From Paragordius varius (taxonomy: Eukaryota; Nematomorpha), in the NCBI GenBank assembly GCA_964247055.1, contig OZ176053.1, positions 6,510,001 to 6,574,000 on the forward strand: a stretch of 64,000 nucleotides of DNA, in the 5' to 3' direction. This document shows, piece by piece, positions 1 through 15,420 of the stretch (position 1 is its first letter; the number at the start of each line of letters is the position of its first letter). The notes under the pieces are model-generated. The model did not search any database. It was not told the DNA's origin and saw nothing but the letters and a program-made list of their open reading frames with translations. Position numbers and translations under genes: made by a program.

Positions 1-3000
1 AATAGTAATATCCGCACGCTTATAATTATTTGATTGTTGAAAAGTAATGGTTGATTGGTGGAAATAGTAATACCCGAACGCTTAAAATTATTTGATTATT
101 GAAAAGTAATGCTTGATTGGTGGAAATAGTACCCGTACGCTTAAAATTATTTGATTGTTGAAAAGTAATGGTTGATTGGTGGAAATAGTAATACCCGCAC
201 GCTTATAATTATTTGATTGTTGAAAAGTAATGGTTGATTGGTGGAAATAGTAATACCCGCACGCTTATAATTATTTGATTGTTGAAAAGTAATGGTTGAT
301 TAGTGGAAATACTAATACCCGCACGCTTATAATTATTTGATTGTTGAAAAGTAATGGTTGATTGGTGGAAATAGTAATATCCGCACGCTTATAATTATTT
401 GATTGTTGAAAAGTAATGGTTGATTGGTGGAAATAGTAATACCCGAACGCTTAAAATTATTTGATTATTGAAAAGTAATGCTTGATTGGTGGAAATAGTA
501 CCCGTACGCTTAAAATTATTTGATTGTTGAAAAGTAATGGTTGATTGGTGGAAATATTAATACCCGAACGCTTAAAATTATTGATTATTGAAAAGTAATG
601 GTTAATTGGTGGAAATAGTAATACCCGCACGCTTATAATTATTTGATTGTTGAAAAGTAATGGTTGATTGGTGCAAATAGTAATACCCGCACGCTTATAA
701 TTATTTGATTGTTGAAAAGTAATGGTTGATTAGTGGAAATACTAATACCCGCACGCTTATAATTATTTGATTGTTGAAAAGTAATGGTTGATTGGTGGAA
801 ATAGTAATATCCGCACGCTTATAATTATTTGATTGTTGAAAAGTAATGGTTGATTGGTGGAAATAGTAATACCCGAACGCTTAAAATTATTTGATTATTG
901 AAAAGTAATGCTTGATTGGTGGAAATAGTACCCGTACGCTTAAAATTATTTGATTGTTGAAAAGTAATGGTTGATTGGTGGAAATAGTAATACCCGCACG
1001 CTTATAATTATTTGATTGTTGAAAAGTAATGGTTGATTGGTGGAAATAGTAATACCCGCACGCTTATAATTATTTGATTGTTGAAAAGTAATGGTTGATT
1101 AGTGGAAATACTAATACCCGCACGCTTATAATTATTTGATTGTTGAAAAGTAATGGTTGATTGGTGGAAATAGTAATATCCGCACGCTTATAATTATTTG
1201 ATTGTTGAAAAGTAATGGTTGATTGGTGGAAATAGTAATACCCGAACGCTTAAAATTATTTGATTATTGAAAAGTAATGCTTGATTGGTGGAAATAGTAC
1301 CCGTACGCTTAAAATTATTTGATTGTTGAAAAGTAATGGTTGATTGGTGGAAATAGTAATACCCGCACGCTTATAATTATTTGATTGTTGAAAAGTAATG
1401 GTTGATTGGTGGAAATAGTAATACCCGCACGCTTATAATTATTTGATTGTTGAAAAGTAATGGTTGATTGGTGGAAATAGTAATACCCGCACGCTTATAA
1501 TTATTTGATTGTTGAAAAGTAATGGTTGATTGGTGAAAATAGTAATACCCGCACGCTTATAATTATTTGATTGTTGAAAAGTAATGGTTGATTGGTGGAA
1601 ATAGTAATACCCGAACGCTTAAAATTTTTTGATTGTTGAAAAGTAATGCTTGATTGGTGGAAATAGTACCCGTACGCTTATAATTATTTGATTGTTGAAA
1701 AGTAATGGTTGATTAGAGAAAATACTAATACCCGAACGCTTAAAATTATTTGATTGTTGAAAAGTAATGGTTGATTGGTGGAAATAGTAATACCCGCACG
1801 CTTATAATTATTTGATTGTTGAAAAAATGGTTGATTGGTGGAAATAGTAATACCCGCACGCTTATAATTATTTGATTGTTGAAAAGTAATGGTTGATTGG
1901 TGGAAATAGTACCCGTACGCTTATAATTATTTGATTGTTGAAAAGTAATGGTTGATTGGTGGAAATAGTAATACCCGAACGCTTAAAATTTTTTGATTAT
2001 TGAAAAGTAATGCTTGATTGGTGGAAATAGTAATACCCGAACGCTTAAAATTATTTGATTATTGAAAAGTAATGCTTGATTGGTGGAAATAGTAATACCC
2101 GCACGCTTATAATTATTTGATTGTTGAAAAGTAATGGTTGATTGGTGGAAATAGTAATACCCGCACGCTTAAAATTATTTGATTATTGAAAAGTAACGCT
2201 TGATTGGTGGAAATAGTACTCGTACGCTTAAAATTATTTGATTGTTGAAAAGTAATGGTTGATTGGTGGAAATAGTAATACCCGCACGCTTATAATTATT
2301 TGATTGTTGAAAAGTAATGCTTGATTGGTGGAAATATACCCGTACGCTTAAAATTATTTGATTGTTGAAAAGTAATGGTTGATTGGTGGAAATAGTAATA
2401 CCCGAACGCTTAAAATTATTTGATTATTGAAAAGTAATGCTTGATTGGTGGAAATAGTACCCGTACGCTTAAAATTATTTGATTGTTGAAAAGTAATGGT
2501 AATTGGTGGAAATAGTAATACCCGAACGCTTAAAATTATTTGATTATTGAAAAGTAATGCTTGATTGGTGGAAATAGTACCCGTACGCTTAAAATTATTT
2601 GATTGTTGAAAAGTAATTGTGTATTGGTGGAAATAGTAATACCCGAACGCTTAAAATTATTTGTTTGTTGAAAAGTAATGCTTGATTGGTGGAAATAGTA
2701 ATACCCGAACGCTTAAAATTATTTGATTATTGAAAAGTAATGCTTGATTGGTGGAAATAGTAATACCCGCACGCTTAAAATTATTTGTTTGTTGAAAAGT
2801 AATGCTTGATTGGTGGAAATAGTAATACCCGTACGCTTAAAATTATTTGTTTGTTGAAAAGTAATGCTTGATTGGTGGAAATAGTAATACCCGAACGCTT
2901 ATAATTATTTGATTGTTGAAAAGTAATGCTTGATTGGTGGAAATAGTAATACCCATACGCTTATAATTATTTGATTGTTGAAAAGTAATGGTTGATTGGT

Positions 3001-6000
3001 GGAAATAGTAATACCCGAACGCTTAAAATTATTTGATTGTTGAAAATTAATGGTTGATTGGTGGAAATAGTAATACCCGCACGCTTATAATAATTTGATT
3101 GTTGAAAAGTAATGGTTGATTGGTGGAAATAGTAATACCCGAACGCTTAAAATTATTTGATTATTGAAAAGTAATGCTTGATTGGTGGAAATAGTAATAC
3201 CCGAACGCTTATAATTATTTGATTGTTGAAAAGTAATGGTTGATTGGTGGAAATAGTAATACCCGAACGCTTAAAATTATTTGATTATTGAAAAGTAATG
3301 CTTGATTGGTGGAAATAGTAATACCCGTACGCTTATAATTATTTGATTGTTGAAAAGTAATGGTTGATTGGTGGAAATAGTAATACCCGAACGCTTAAAA
3401 TTATTTGATTGTTGAAAAGTAATGGTTGATTGGTGGAAATAGTAATACCCGAACGCTTATAATTATTTATTGTTGAAAAGTAATGGTTGATTGGTGGAAA
3501 TAGTAATACCCGCACGCTTATAATTATTTGATTGTTGAAAATTAATGCTTGATTGGTGGAAATAGTACCCGTACGCTTATAATTATTTGATTGTTGAAAA
3601 GTAATGGTTGATTGGTGGAAATAGTAATACCCGCACGTTTCTAATTATTTGATTGTTGAAAAATAATGGTTGATTGGTGGAAATAGTAATACCCGAACGC
3701 TTAAAATTATTTGATTATTGAAAAGTAATGCTTGATTGGTGGAAATAGTACCCGTACGCTTAAAATTATTTGATTGTTGAAAAGTAATGGTAATTGGTGG
3801 AAATATTGATACCCGAACGCTTAAAATTATTTGATTATTGAAAAGTAATGCTTGATTGGTGGAAATAGTACCCGTACGCTTAAAATTATTTGATTGTTGA
3901 AAAGTAATTGTGTATTGGTGGAAATAGTAATACCCGAACGCTTAAAATTATTTGATTGTTGAAAAGTAATGCTTGATTGGTGGAAATAGTACCGTACGCT
4001 TAAAATTATTTGATTGTTGAAAAGTAATGGTTGATTGGTGGAAATAGTAATACCCGCACGCTTATAATTATTTGATTGTTGAAAAGTAATGCTTGATTGG
4101 TGGAAATATACCCGAACGCTTAAAATTATTTGATTATTGAAAAGTAATGGTTGATTGGTGGAAATAGTAATATCCGCACGCTTATAATTATTTGATTGTT
4201 GAAAAGTAATGGTTGATTGGTGGAAATAGTAATACCCGAACGCTTAAAATTATTTGATTATTGAAAAGTAATGCTTGATTGGTGGAAATAGTACCCGTAA
4301 GCTTAAAATTATTTGATTGTTGAAAAGTAATGGTTGATTGGTGGAAATAGTAATACCCGCACGCTTATAATTATTTGATTGTTGAAAAGTAATGGTTGAT
4401 TGGTGGAAATAGTAATACCCGAACGCTTAAAATTATTTGATTATTGAAAAGTAATGCTTGATTGGTGGAAATAGTAATACCCGAACGCTTAAAATTATTT
4501 GATTATTGAAAAGTAATGCTTGATTGGTGGAAATAGTAATACCCGTACGCTTATAATTATTTGATTGTTGAAAAGTAATGGTTGATTGGTGGAAATAGTA
4601 ATACCCGAACGCTTAAAATTATTTGATTGTTGAAAAGTAATGGTTGATTGGTGGAAATAGTAATACCCGAACGCTTATAATTATTTATTGTTGAAAAGTA
4701 ATGGTTGATTGGTGGAAATAGTAATACCCGCACGCTTATAATTATTTGATTGTTGAAAAGTAATGCTTGATTGGTGGAAATAGTACCCGTACGCTTATAA
4801 TTATTTGATTGTTGAAAAGTAATGGTTGATTGGTGGAAATAGTAATACCTGCACGTTTCTAATTATTTGATTGTTGAAAAGTAATGGTTGATTGGTGGAA
4901 ATAGTAATACCCGTACGCTTATAATTATTTGATTGTTGAAAAGTAATGCTTGATTGGTGGAAATAGTAATACCCGAACGCTTATAATTATTTGATTGTTG
5001 AAAAGTAATGGTTGATTGGTGGAAATAGTAATACCCGAACGCTTAAAATTATTTGATTGTTGAAAAGTAATGGTTGATTGGTGGAAATAGTAATACCCGA
5101 ACGCTTATAATTATTTGATTGTTGAAAAGTAATGGTTGATTGGTGGAAATAGTAATACCCGCACGCTTATAATTATTTGATTGTTGAAAAGTAATGGTTG
5201 ATTGGTGGAAATAGTAATACCCGAACGCTTAAAATTATTTGATTATTGAAAAGTAATGCTTGATTGGTGGAAATAGTACCCGTACGCTTATAATTATTTG
5301 ATTGTTGAAAAGTAATGGTTGATTGGTGGAAATAGTAATACCCGCACGTTTCTAATTATTTGATTGTTGAAAAGTAATGGTTGATTGGTGGAAATAGTAA
5401 TACCCGTACGCTTATAATTATTTGATTGTTGAAAAGTAATGCTTGATTGGTGGAAATAGTAATACCCGAACGCTTATAATTATTTGATTGTTGAAAAGTA
5501 ATGGTTGATTGGTGGAAATAGTAATACCCGAACGCTTAAAATTATTTGATTGTTGAAAAGTAATGGTTGATTGGTGGAAATAGTAATACCCGAACGCTTA
5601 TAATTATTTGATTGTTGAAAAGTAATGGTTGATTGGTGGAAATAGTAATACCCGCACGCTTATAATTATTTGATTGTTGAAAAGTAATGGTTGATTGGTG
5701 GAAATAGTAATACCCGAACGCTTAAAATTATTTGATTGTTGAAAAGTAATGGTTGATTGGTGGAAATAGTAATACCCGAACGCTTAAAATTATTTGATTG
5801 TTGAAAAGTAATGGTTGATTGGTGGAAATAGTAATACCCGAACGCTTAAAATTTTTTGATTATTGAAAAGTAATGCTTGATTGGTGGAAATAGTACCCGT
5901 ACGCTTGTAATTATTTGATTGTTGAAAAGTAATGGTTGATTGGTGGAAATAGTAATACCCGCCCGCTTATAAATGTTTGATTGTTGAAAAGTAATGGTTG

Positions 6001-9000
6001 ATTAGAGAAAATACTAATACCCGAACGCTTAAAATTATTTGATTGTTGAAAAGTAATGGTTGATTGGTGGAAATAGTAATTCCCGAACGCTTAAAATTAT
6101 TTGATTGTTGAAAAGTAATGGTTGATTGGTGGAAATAGTAATACCCGCACGCTTATAATTATTTGATTGTTGAAAAGTAATGCTTGATTGGTGGAAATAT
6201 ACCCGAACGCTTAAAATTATTTGATTATTGAAAAGTAATGGTTGATTGGTGGAAATAGTAATATCCGCACGCTTATAATTATTTGATTGTTGAAAAGTAA
6301 TGGTTGATTGGTGGAAATAGTAATACCCGAACGCTTAAAATTATTTGATTATTGAAAAGTAATGCTTGATTGGTGGAAATAGTACCCGTAAGCTTAAAAT
6401 TATTTGATTGTTGAAAAGTAATGGTTGATTGGTGGAAATAGTAATACCCGCACGCTTATAATTATTTGATTGTTGAAAAAATGGTTGATTGGTGGAAATA
6501 GTAATACCCGCACGCTTATAATTATTTGATTGTTGAAAAGTAATGGTTGATTGGTGGAAATAGTACCCGTACGCTTATAATTATTTGATTGTTGAAAAGT
6601 AATGGTTGATTGGTGGAAATAGTAATACCCGAACGCTTAAAATTTTTTGATTATTGAAAAGTAATGCTTGATTGGTGGAAATAGTAATACCCGAACGCTT
6701 AAAATTATTTGATTATTGAAAAGTAATGCTTGATTGGTGGAAATAGTAATACCCGCACGCTTATAATTATTTGATTGTTGAAAAGTAATGGTTGATTGGT
6801 GGAAATAGTAATACCCGCACGCTTAAAATTATTTGATTATTGAAAAGTAACGCTTGATTGGTGGAAATAGTACTCGTACGCTTAAAATTATTTGATTGTT
6901 GAAAAGTAATGGTTGATTGGTGGAAATAGTAATACCCGCACGCTTATAATTATTTGATTGTTGAAAAGTAATGCTTGATTGGTGGAAATATACCCGTACG
7001 CTTAAAATTATTTGATTGTTGAAAAGTAATGGTTGATTGGTGGAAATAGTAATACCCGAACGCTTAAAATTATTTGATTATTGAAAAGTAATGCTTGATT
7101 GGTGGAAATAGTACCCGTACGCTTAAAATTATTTGATTGTTGAAAAGTAATGGTAATTGGTGGAAATAGTAATACCCGAACGCTTAAAATTATTTGATTA
7201 TTGAAAAGTAATGCTTGATTGGTGGAAATAGTACCCGTACGCTTAAAATTATTTGATTGTTGAAAAGTAATTGTGTATTGGTGGAAATAGTAATACCCGA
7301 ACGCTTAAAATTATTTGTTTGTTGAAAAGTAATGCTTGATTGGTGGAAATAGTAATACCCGAACGCTTAAAATTATTTGATTATTGAAAAGTAATGCTTG
7401 ATTGGTGGAAATAGTAATACCCGCACGCTTAAAATTATTTGTTTGTTGAAAAGTAATGCTTGATTGGTGGAAATAGTAATACCCGAACGCTTAAAATTAT
7501 TTGTTTGTTGAAAAGTAATGCTTGATTGGTGGAAATAGTAATACCCGAACGCTTATAATTATTTGATTGTTGAAAAGTAATGCTTGATTGGTGGAAATAG
7601 TAATACCCATACGCTTATAATTATTTGATTGTTGAAAAGTAATGGTTGATTGGTGGAAATAGTAATACCCGAACGCTTAAAATTATTTGATTGTTGAAAA
7701 TTAATGGTTGATTGGTGGAAATAGTAATACCCGCACGCTTATAATAATTTGATTGTTGAAAAGTAATGGTTGATTGGTGGAAATAGTAATACCCGAACGC
7801 TTAAAATTATTTGATTATTGAAAAGTAATGCTTGATTGGTGGAAATAGTAATACCCGAACGCTTATAATTATTTGATTGTTGAAAAGTAATGGTTGATTG
7901 GTGGAAATAGTAATACCCGAACGCTTAAAATTATTTGATTATTGAAAAGTAATGCTTGATTGGTGGAAATAGTAATACCCGTACGCTTATAATTATTTGA
8001 TTGTTGAAAAGTAATGGTTGATTGGTGGAAATAGTAATACCCGAACGCTTAAAATTATTTGATTGTTGAAAAGTAATGGTTGATTGGTGGAAATAGTAAT
8101 ACCCGAACGCTTATAATTATTTATTGTTGAAAAGTAATGGTTGATTGGTGGAAATAGTAATACCCGCACGCTTATAATTATTTGATTGTTGAAAATTAAT
8201 GCTTGATTGGTGGAAATAGTACCCGTACGCTTATAATTATTTGATTGTTGAAAAGTAATGGTTGATTGGTGGAAATAGTAATACCCGCACGTTTCTAATT
8301 ATTTGATTGTTGAAAAATAATGGTTGATTGGTGGAAATAGTAATACCCGAACGCTTAAAATTATTTGATTATTGAAAAGTAATGCTTGATTGGTGGAAAT
8401 AGTACCCGTACGCTTAAAATTATTTGATTGTTGAAAAGTAATGGTAATTGGTGGAAATAGTAATACCCGAACGCTTAAAATTATTTGATTATTGAAAAGT
8501 AATGCTTGATTGGTGGAAATAGTACCCGTACGCTTAAAATTATTTGATTGTTGAAAAGTAATTGTGTATTGGTGGAAATAGTAATACCCGAACGCTTAAA
8601 ATTATTTGATTGTTGAAAAGTAATGCTTGATTGGTGGAAATAGTACCGCGCTTAAAATTATTTGATTGTTGAAAAGTAATGGTTGATTGGTGGAAATAGT
8701 AATACCCGCACGCTTATAATTATTTGATTGTTGAAAAGTAATGCTTGATTGGTGGAAATATACCCGAACGCTTAAAATTATTTGATTATTGAAAAGTAAT
8801 GGTTGATTGGTGGAAATAGTAATATCCGCACGCTTATAATTATTTGATTGTTGAAAAGTAATGGTTGATTGGTGGAAATAGTAATACCCGAACGCTTAAA
8901 ATTATTTGATTATTGAAAAGTAATGCTTGATTGGTGGAAATAGTACCCGTAAGCTTAAAATTATTTGATTGTTGAAAAGTAATGGTTGATTGGTGGAAAT

Positions 9001-12000
9001 AGTAATACCCGCACGCTTATAATTATTTGATTGTTGAAAAGTAATGGTTGATTGGTGGAATTAGTAATACCCGAACGCTTAAAATTATTTGATTATTGAA
9101 AAGTAATGCTTGATTGGTGGAAATAGTAATACCCGAACGCTTAAAATTATTTGATTATTGAAAAGTAATGCTTGATTGGTGGAAATAGTAATACCCGTAC
9201 GCTTATAATTATTTGATTGTTGAAAAGTAATGGTTGATTGGTGGAAATAGTAATACCCGAACGCTTAAAATTATTTGATTGTTGAAAAGTAATGGTTGAT
9301 TGGTGGAAATAGTAATACCCGAACGCTTATAATTATTTATTGTTGAAAAGTAATGGTTGATTGGTGGAAATAGTAATACCCGCACGCTTATAATTATTTG
9401 ATTGTTGAAAAGTAATGCTTGATTGGTGGAAATAGTACCCGTACGCTTATAATTATTTGATTGTTGAAAAGTAATGGTTGATTGGTGGAAATAGTAATAC
9501 CTGCACGTTTCTAATTATTTGATTGTTGAAAAGTAATGGTTGATTGGTGGAAATAGTAATACCCGTACGCTTATAATTATTTGATTGTTGAAAAGTAATG
9601 CTTGATTGGTGGAAATAGTAATACCCGAACGCTTATAATTATTTGATTGTTGAAAAGTAATGGTTGATTGGTGGAAATAGTAATACCCGAACGCTTAAAA
9701 TTATTTGATTGTTGAAAAGTAATGGTTGATTGGTGGAAATAGTAATACCCGAACGCTTATAATTATTTGATTGTTGAAAAGTAATGGTTGATTGGTGGAA
9801 ATAGTAATACCCGCACGCTTATAATTATTTGATTGTTGAAAAGTAATGGTTGATTGGTGGAAATAGTAATACCCGAACGCTTAAAATTATTTGATTATTG
9901 AAAAGTAATGCTTGATTGGTGGAAATAGTACCCGTACGCTTATAATTATTTGATTGTTGAAAAGTAATGGTTGATTGGTGGAAATAGTAATACCCGCACG
10001 TTTCTAATTATTTGATTGTTGAAAAGTAATGGTTGATTGGTGGAAATAGTAATACCCGTACGCTTATAATTATTTGATTGTTGAAAAGTAATGCTTGATT
10101 GGTGGAAATAGTAATACCCGAACGCTTATAATTATTTGATTGTTGAAAAGTAATGGTTGATTGGTGGAAATAGTAATACCCGAACGCTTAAAATTATTTG
10201 ATTGTTGAAAAGTAATGGTTGATTGGTGGAAATAGTAATACCCGAACGCTTATAATTATTTGATTGTTGAAAAGTAATGGTTGATTGGTGGAAATAGTAA
10301 TACCCGCACGCTTATAATTATTTGATTGTTGAAAAGTAATGGTTGATTGGTGGAAATAGTAATACCCGAACGCTTAAAATTATTTGATTGTTGAAAAGTA
10401 ATGGTTGATTGGTGGAAATAGTAATACCCGAACGCTTAAAATTATTTGATTGTTGAAAAGTAATGGTTGATTGGTGGAAATAGTAATACCCGAACGCTTA
10501 AAATTTTTTGATTATTGAAAAGTAATGCTTGATTGGTGGAAATAGTACCCGTACGCTTGTAATTATTTGATTGTTGAAAAGTAATGGTTGATTGGTGGAA
10601 ATAGTAATACCCGCCCGCTTATAAATGTTTGATTGTTGAAAAGTAATGGTTGATTAGAGAAAATACTAATACCCGAACGCTTAAAATTATTTGATTGTTG
10701 AAAAGTAATGGTTGATTGGTGGAAATAGTAATTCCCGAACGCTTAAAATTATTTGATTGTTGAAAAGTAATGGTTGATTGGTGGAAATAGTAATACCCGC
10801 ACGCTTATAATTATTTGATTGTTGAAAAGTAATGCTTGATTGGTGGAAATATACCCGAACGCTTAAAATTATTTGATTATTGAAAAGTAATGGTTGATTG
10901 GTGGAAATAGTAATATCCGCACGCTTATAATTATTTGATTGTTGAAAAGTAATGGTTGATTGGTGGAAATAGTAATACCCGAACGCTTAAAATTATTTGA
11001 TTATTGAAAAGTAATGCTTGATTGGTGGAAATAGTACCCGTAAGCTTAAAATTATTTGATTGTTGAAAAGTAATGGTTGATTGGTGGAAATAGTAATACC
11101 CGCACGCTTATAATTATTTGATTGTTGAAAAGTAATGGTTGATTGGTGGAAATAGTAATACCCGAACGCTTAAAATTATTTGATTATTGAAAAGTAATGC
11201 TTGATTGGTGGAAATAGTAATACCCGAACGCTTAAAATTATTTGATTATTGAAAAGTAATGCTTGATTGGTGGAAATAGTAATACCCGTACGCTTATAAT
11301 TATTTGATTGTTGAAAAGTAATGGTTGATTGGTGGAAATAGTAATACCCGAACGCTTAAAATTATTTGATTGTTGAAAAGTAATGGTTGATTGGTGGAAA
11401 TAGTAATACCCGAACGCTTATAATTATTTATTGTTGAAAAGTAATGGTTGATTGGTGGAAATAGTAATACCCGCACGCTTATAATTATTTGATTGTTGAA
11501 AAGTAATGCTTGATTGGTGGAAATAGTACCCGTACGCTTATAATTATTTGATTGTTGAAAAGTAATGGTTGATTGGTGGAAATAGTAATACCCGCACGTT
11601 TCTAATTATTTGATTGTTGAAAAGTAATGGTTGATTGGTGGAAATAGTAATACCCGTACGCTTATAATTATTTGATTGTTGAAAAGTAATGCTTGATTGG
11701 TGGAAATAGTAATACCCGAACGCTTATAATTATTTGATTGTTGAAAAGTAATGGTTGATTGGTGGAAATAGTAATACCCGAACGCTTAAAATTATTTGAT
11801 TGTTGAAAAGTAATGGTTGATTGGTGGAAATAGTAATACCCGAACGCTTATAATTATTTGATTGTTGAAAAGTAATGGTTGATTGGTGGAAATAGTAATA
11901 CCCGCACGCTTATAATTATTTGATTGTTGAAAAGTAATGGTTGATTGGTGGAAATAGTAATACCCGAACGCTTAAAATTATTTGATTATTGAAAAGTAAT

Positions 12001-15000
12001 GCTTGATTGGTGGAAATAGTACCCGTACGCTTATAATTATTTGATTGTTGAAAAGTAATGGTTGATTGGTGGAAATAGTAATACCCGAACGCTTAAAATT
12101 ATTTGATTGTTGAAAAGTAATGGTTGATTGGTGGAAATAGTAATACCCGAACGCTTAAAATTTTTTGATTATTGAAAAGTAATGCTTGATTGGTGGAAAT
12201 AGTACCCGTACGCTTGTAATTATTTGATTGTTGAAAAGTAATGGTTGATTGGTGGAAATAGTAATACCCGCCCGCTTATAAATGTTTGATTGTTGAAAAG
12301 TAATGGTTGATTAGAGAAATTACTAATACCCGAACGCTTAAAATTATTTGATTGTTGAAAAGTAATGGTTGATTGGTGGAAATAGTAATTCCCGAACGCT
12401 TAAAATTATTTGATTGTTGAAAAGTAATGGTTGATTGGTGGAAATAGTAATACCCGCACGCTTATAATTATTTGATTGTTGAAAAAATGGTTGATTGGTG
12501 GAAATAGTAATACCCGCACGCTTATAATTATTTGATTGTTGAAAAGTAATGGTTGATTGGTGGAAATAGTACCCGTACGCTTATAATTATTTGATTGTTG
12601 AAAAGTAATGGTTGATTGGTGGAAATAGTAATACCCGAACGCTTAAAATTATTTGATTATTGAAAAGTAATGCTTGATTGGTGGAAATAGTAATACCCGA
12701 ACGCTTAAAATTATTTGATTATTGAAAAGTAATGCTTGATTGGTGGAAATAGTAATACCCGCACGCTTATAATTATTTGATTGTTGAAAAGTAATGGTTG
12801 ATTGGTGGAAATAGTAATACCCGAACGCTTATAATTATTTGATTGTTGAAAAGTAATGCTTGATTGGTGGAAATAGTAATACCCGCACGCTTATAATTAT
12901 TTGATTGTTGAAAAGTAATGGTTGATTGGTGGAAATAGTAATACCCGAACGCTTATAATTATTTGATTGTTGAAAAGTAATGGTTGATTTGTGGAAATAG
13001 TAATACCCGCACGCTTAAAATTATTTGATTATTGAAAAGTAACGCTTGATTGGTGGAAATAGTACTCGTACGCTTAAAATTATTTGATTGTTGAATAATT
13101 GTGTATTGGTAGTAATACCCGAACGCTTAAAATTATTTGATTATTGAAAAGTAATGCTTGATTGGTGGAAATAGTACCGTACGCTTAAAATTATTTGATT
13201 GTTGAAAAGTAATGGTAATTGGTGGAAATAGTAATACCCGAACGCTTAAAATTATTTGATTATTGAAAAGTAATGCTTGATTGGTGGAAATAGTACCCGT
13301 ACGCTTAAAATTATTTGATTGTTGAAAAGTAATTGTGTATTGGTGGAAATAGTAATACCCGAACGCTTAAAATTATTTGATTGTTGAAAAGTAATGCTTG
13401 ATTGGTGGAAATAGTACCCGTACGCTTAAAATTATTTGATTGTTGAAAAGTAATGGTTGATTGGTGGAAATAGTAATACCCGCACGCTTATAATTATTTG
13501 ATTGTTGAAAAGTAATGGTTGATTGGTGGAAATAGTAATACCCGAACGCTTAAAATTATTTGATTATTGAAAAGTAATGCTTGATTGGTGGAAATAGTAC
13601 CCGTACGCTTATAATTATTTGATTGTTGAAAAGTAATGGTTGATTGGTGGAAATAGTAATACCCGAACGCTTAAATATATTTGATTATTGAAAAGTAATG
13701 CTTGATTGGTGGAAATAGTAATACCCGCATGCTTATAATTATTTGATTGTTGAAAAGTAATGGTTGATTGGTGGAAATAGTAATACCCGCACGCTTATAA
13801 TTATTTGATTGTTGAAAAGTAATGGTTGATTGGTGGAAATAGTAATACCCGCACGCTTATAATTATTTGATTGTTGAAAAGTAATGGTTGATTGGTGGTT
13901 AGTAATATCCGCACGCTTATAATTATTTGATTGTTGAAAAGTAATGGTTGATTGGTGGAAATAGTAATATCCGCACGCTTATAATTATTTGATTGTTGTG
14001 AATTAATGGTTGATTGGTGGAAATAGTAAAACTCGCACGCTTATAATAATTTGATTGTTGAAAAGTAATGGTTGATTGGTGGAAATAGTAATACCCGAAC
14101 GCTTAAAATTATTTGATTATTGAAAAGTAATGCTTGATTGGTGGATATAGTAATACCCGAACGCTTATAATTATTTGATTGTTGAAAAGTAATGGTTGAT
14201 TGGTGGAAATAGTAATACCCGCACGCTTATAATTATTTGATTGTTGAAAAGTAATGGTTGATTGGTGGAAATAGTAATACCCGAACGCTTAAAATTATTT
14301 GATTGTTGAAAAGTAATGGTTGATTGGTGGAAATAGTAATACCCGAACGCTTAAAATTTTTTGATTATTGAAAAGTAATGCTTGATTGGTGGAAATAGTA
14401 CCCGTACGCTTAAAATTATTTGATTGTTGAAAAGTAATGCTTGATTGGTGGAAATAGTAATACCCGAACGCTTATAATTATTTGATTGTTGAAAAGTAAT
14501 GGTTGATTGGTGGAAATAGTAATACCCGAACGCTTAAAATTATTTGATTGTTGAAAAGTAATGGTTGATTGGTGGAAATAGTAATACCCGAACGCTTAAA
14601 ATATATTGATTGTTGAAAAGTAATGGTTGATTGGTGGAAATAGTAATACCCGAACGCTTATAATTATTTGATTGTTGAAAAGTAATGGTTGATTGGTGGA
14701 AATAGTAATACCCGCACGCTTATAATTATTTGATTGTTGAAAAGTAATGGTTGATTTGTGGAAATAGTAATACCCGCACGCTTATAATTATTTGATTGTT
14801 GAAAAGTAATGGTTGATTGGTGGAAATAGTAATACCCGAACGCTTAAAATTATTTGATTATTGAAAAGTAATGCTTGATTGGTGGAAATAGTACCCGTAC
14901 GCTTATAATTATTTGATTGTTGAAAAGTAATGGTTGATTGGTGGAAATAGTAATACCCGAACGCTTAAAATTATTTGATTGTTGAAAAGTAATGGTTGAT

Positions 15001-15420
15001 TGGTGGAAATAGTAATACCCGAACGCTTAAAATTTTTTGATTATTGAAAAGTAATGCTTGATTGGTGGAAATAGTACCCGTACGCTTAAAATTATTTGAT
15101 TGTTGAAAAGTAATGGTTGATTGGTGGAAATAGTAATACCCGCCCGCTTATAAATGTTTGATTGTTGAAAAGTAATGGTTGATTAGAGAAAATACTAATA
15201 CCCGAACGCTTAAAATTATTTGATTGTTGAAAAGTAATGGTTGATTGGTGGAAATAGTAATACCCGCACGCTTAAAATTATTTGATTATTGAAAAGTAAC
15301 GCTTGATTGGTGGAAATAGTAATATCCGCACGCTTATAATTATTTGATTGTTGAAAAAATGGTTGATTGGTGGAAATAGTAATACCCGCACGCTTAAAAT
15401 TATTTGATTGTTGAAAAGTA
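1..15420. repeat. Satellite domain 1 (GGAAATAGTAATACCCG type)
   Basis: Monomers here read GGAAATAGTAATACCCG and differ mainly at linked sites: core CCGCACG, CCGAACG or CCGTACG; TTATAATT or TTAAAATT; TTGATTGTTG or TTGATTATTG; GGTTGATT or GCTTGATT. These variants come in fixed order and so form higher-order repeats. In bases 1-1300 the marker ATATCCGCACG recurs at 8, 377, 807 and 1176, giving a six-monomer unit of 369 bases and one seven-monomer version. From about 1.8 kb onward a super-repeat of about 4.65 kb takes over. Copies are nearly identical, which means recent amplification or homogenisation by unequal exchange. Confidence 0.9.
1780..11080. repeat. 4.65-kb super-repeat, two tandem copies
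   Basis: Rare marker variants recur at a constant offset. TTGTGTATTGG lies at 2617 and 3908 and again at 7271 and 8562 (offset 4654). GAAAAAATGG lies at 1821 and 6475 (offset 4654). GTACCCGTAAG lies at 4291, 6382, 8943 and 11034 (steps 2091, 2561, 2091). GCCCGCTTATAAATG lies at 5961 and 10613 (offset 4652); the two missing bases trace to a small deletion near 8647. The edges are placed only roughly because every monomer resembles every other. Part of the unit recurs again up to about 12300. Confidence 0.85.
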
